A stretch of DNA of 64,000 nucleotides from positions 1 to 64,000 of the forward strand of contig JAEULQ010000028.1 in the NCBI GenBank assembly GCA_016792685.1, given 5' to 3'. Source of the DNA: Tabrizicola sp. (GTDB taxonomy: Bacteria > Pseudomonadota > Alphaproteobacteria > Rhodobacterales > Rhodobacteraceae). Positions 63,225 through 64,000 of the stretch are shown piece by piece. Position 1 is the stretch's first letter; the number at the start of each line of letters is the position of its first letter. A program made the position numbers and the translations under genes. A model generated the notes under the pieces. The model was not told the DNA's origin, made no database searches, and saw only the letters and a program-made list of their open reading frames with translations.

Positions 63225-63719
63225 TCAGACCTGTGGCCAGATGGCGGCAACAAGGTAGAAGATCAGGATTCCCGACAGCGCGAGGCCGAAGGGGAAGTAC
63301 CGGCGCTTGGTCCAGCTTTCCCAATCCGGCGTTGCGCGGGTGACAGCCGGGATGCTGCGCAAGAGCCGGTGAACAACCAGCGACGAAATCATGCAGACAA
63401 AGATGATCAACAGGATCTCGCCGATGTTTCCGCCTACGAAGAAGCCCGCCATGGCAGCCGAATACTTGGCATCACCAGCACCGAACGTTCCGGTCAGATA
63501 CAGAAGGAAACCGGCCACGAAGACGATGGCCATGAGGGCCAGGCCCCAGAACCACGCCGTCCACGGCACAAGTAGCCATCCGGCAAGGGGCCAGATCGCG
63601 GCCATTGCCAGAACAGCCCGGTTCGGGATCTTCATCCGCTTCATGTCTGCAACCGCAGCCCAGACAGCGATGGGCAGGACCGGAACCAGAAGGATCAGCG
63701 CGTCGTTTGGTTCCAGCAT
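63225..63719 (-). CDS. Prepilin peptidase, CpaA/TadV type
   Basis: 164-aa membrane aspartyl protease that processes Flp prepilins. The catalytic Asps are in AAVADMKRMKIPN (D25) and GAGDAKYSAAM (GxGD). About six hydrophobic segments. ATG 63719 overlaps the previous stop by one base (TGATG); a GTG at 63722 is possible. Probably the first gene downstream of the TPR gene in a Tad operon. Confidence 0.9.
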   Translation of the reverse strand: MLEPNDALILLVPVLPIAVWAAVADMKRMKIPNRAVLAMAAIWPLAGWLLVPWTAWFWGLALMAIVFVAGFLLYLTGTFGAGDAKYSAAMAGFFVGGNIGEILLIIFVCMISSLVVHRLLRSIPAVTRATPDWESWTKRRYFPFGLALSGILIFYLVAAIWPQV

Positions 63720-64000
63720 CACATCTTCACGTTGGCATCAAGTGCTTCAAGGCTGCGGGCTGCGGCCTCGAAATGCTGAGGATGGGTCTCGATCGCCTGG
63801 TTCAGAAGGCCTTTGCCGACCGAAACGTCACCCTGTTTGATGGCGGCTAGCGCCATGGAATAAAGCAGTTCGGCGCGTTCCGTCTGAGTCATTCGCACGA
63901 CCGGCAGATCATATTTGCGCTGTGCCGCGCGCGCGAGAACCAGGTTGTTCTTGGCAGTAAAAAGCGACGGATCGTAGGTCAGCGCTTCCATGAACAGCTT
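63719..64000 (-). CDS. TPR-containing Tad pilus protein (5' end beyond window)
   Basis: The C-terminal 94 codons are visible and the frame remains open at the window edge. Two tetratricopeptide-like helices (AELLYSMALAAIKQGDVSVGKGLLNQAIETHPQHFEAAAR) match TadD-type proteins. Next to the prepilin peptidase, so a Tad secretion component is likely. The N-terminus, including any lipobox, is not visible. Confidence 0.75.
   Translation of the reverse strand, partial: KLFMEALTYDPSLFTAKNNLVLARAAQRKYDLPVVRMTQTERAELLYSMALAAIKQGDVSVGKGLLNQAIETHPQHFEAAARSLEALDANVKM

Overview
The window reads as a chromosomal segment of a high-GC alphaproteobacterium of the order Rhodobacterales (Rhodobacter/Paracoccus-like). 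The case rests on gene content and family resemblance: an NDUFS4-type complex I accessory subunit, a DUF2927 lipoprotein, a LysR/DUF1127 divergent pair, MeaB, an RNase P RNA, a Tad-pilus edge, TTGAT-N4-RTCAA (FnrL-type) boxes and several Rhodobacterales-looking intergenic repeats. No prophage, complete insertion sequence or CRISPR array is visible.

Layout. 1-9.9 kb: MFS transporter (cut by the window edge), DUF2330 protein, HrpB helicase, meaB with an overlapping alpha/beta hydrolase, an EamA exporter divergent from an ArsR-like regulator, rpmB, and a small secreted protein. 10-18.6 kb: a flavin-binding PNPOx-like protein, sterol-desaturase-like enzyme, ComEC-type MBL hydrolase with an N-terminal SH3-like region, lepA, an AT-rich SieB-like superinfection-exclusion gene, an orphan BrnA-like protein, purC and hsp20. 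18.7-29.8 kb: fructokinase-dtd pair, acyl-CoA synthetase, ABC exporter, an overlapping hydrolase / threonine dehydratase / degenerate hydrolase trio, an enolase-superfamily enzyme, tRNA-Arg(TCT), GNAT and NDUFS4-like genes. 30-41 kb: methyltransferase, uvrB, a NYN ribonuclease, small membrane proteins, and a tight minus-strand operon (27-aa membrane peptide, XpaC, TelA, DUF2927, SPFH-GYF, zinc-ribbon). 40-54 kb: pseudouridine synthase, tadA, UPF0173 hydrolase, glycosyltransferase, gatCA, Excalibur lipoprotein, amidase, rnpB, EF-hand protein, VIT1-type transporter, rpmG preceded by a decayed second rpmG copy, Bax-inhibitor-1 protein, DUF1127/LysR and a quinone oxidoreductase. 54-64 kb: an XRE regulator behind a textbook sigma-54 promoter, hisN, 8-oxoguanine deaminase, RraB, guanine deaminase, mgtE, formyl-THF cyclo-ligase, and the start of a Tad pilus locus.

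The genes most likely to work together are (i) the XpaC-TelA-DUF2927-SPFH-zinc-ribbon operon, which combines parts known separately from Bacillus yce and ydj envelope-stress operons, (ii) the hydrolase/dehydratase trio at 24.8-27.3 kb, (iii) the two purine deaminases at 55.9-59.7 kb and (iv) the Tad genes at the right end. The most novel sequence-level signals are a family of three intergenic hairpins whose stems differ but stay base-paired, the decayed rpmG copy, an unannotated 27-aa gene heading the TelA operon, the low-GC SieB islet after lepA, and the sigma-54 promoter upstream of the XRE gene.
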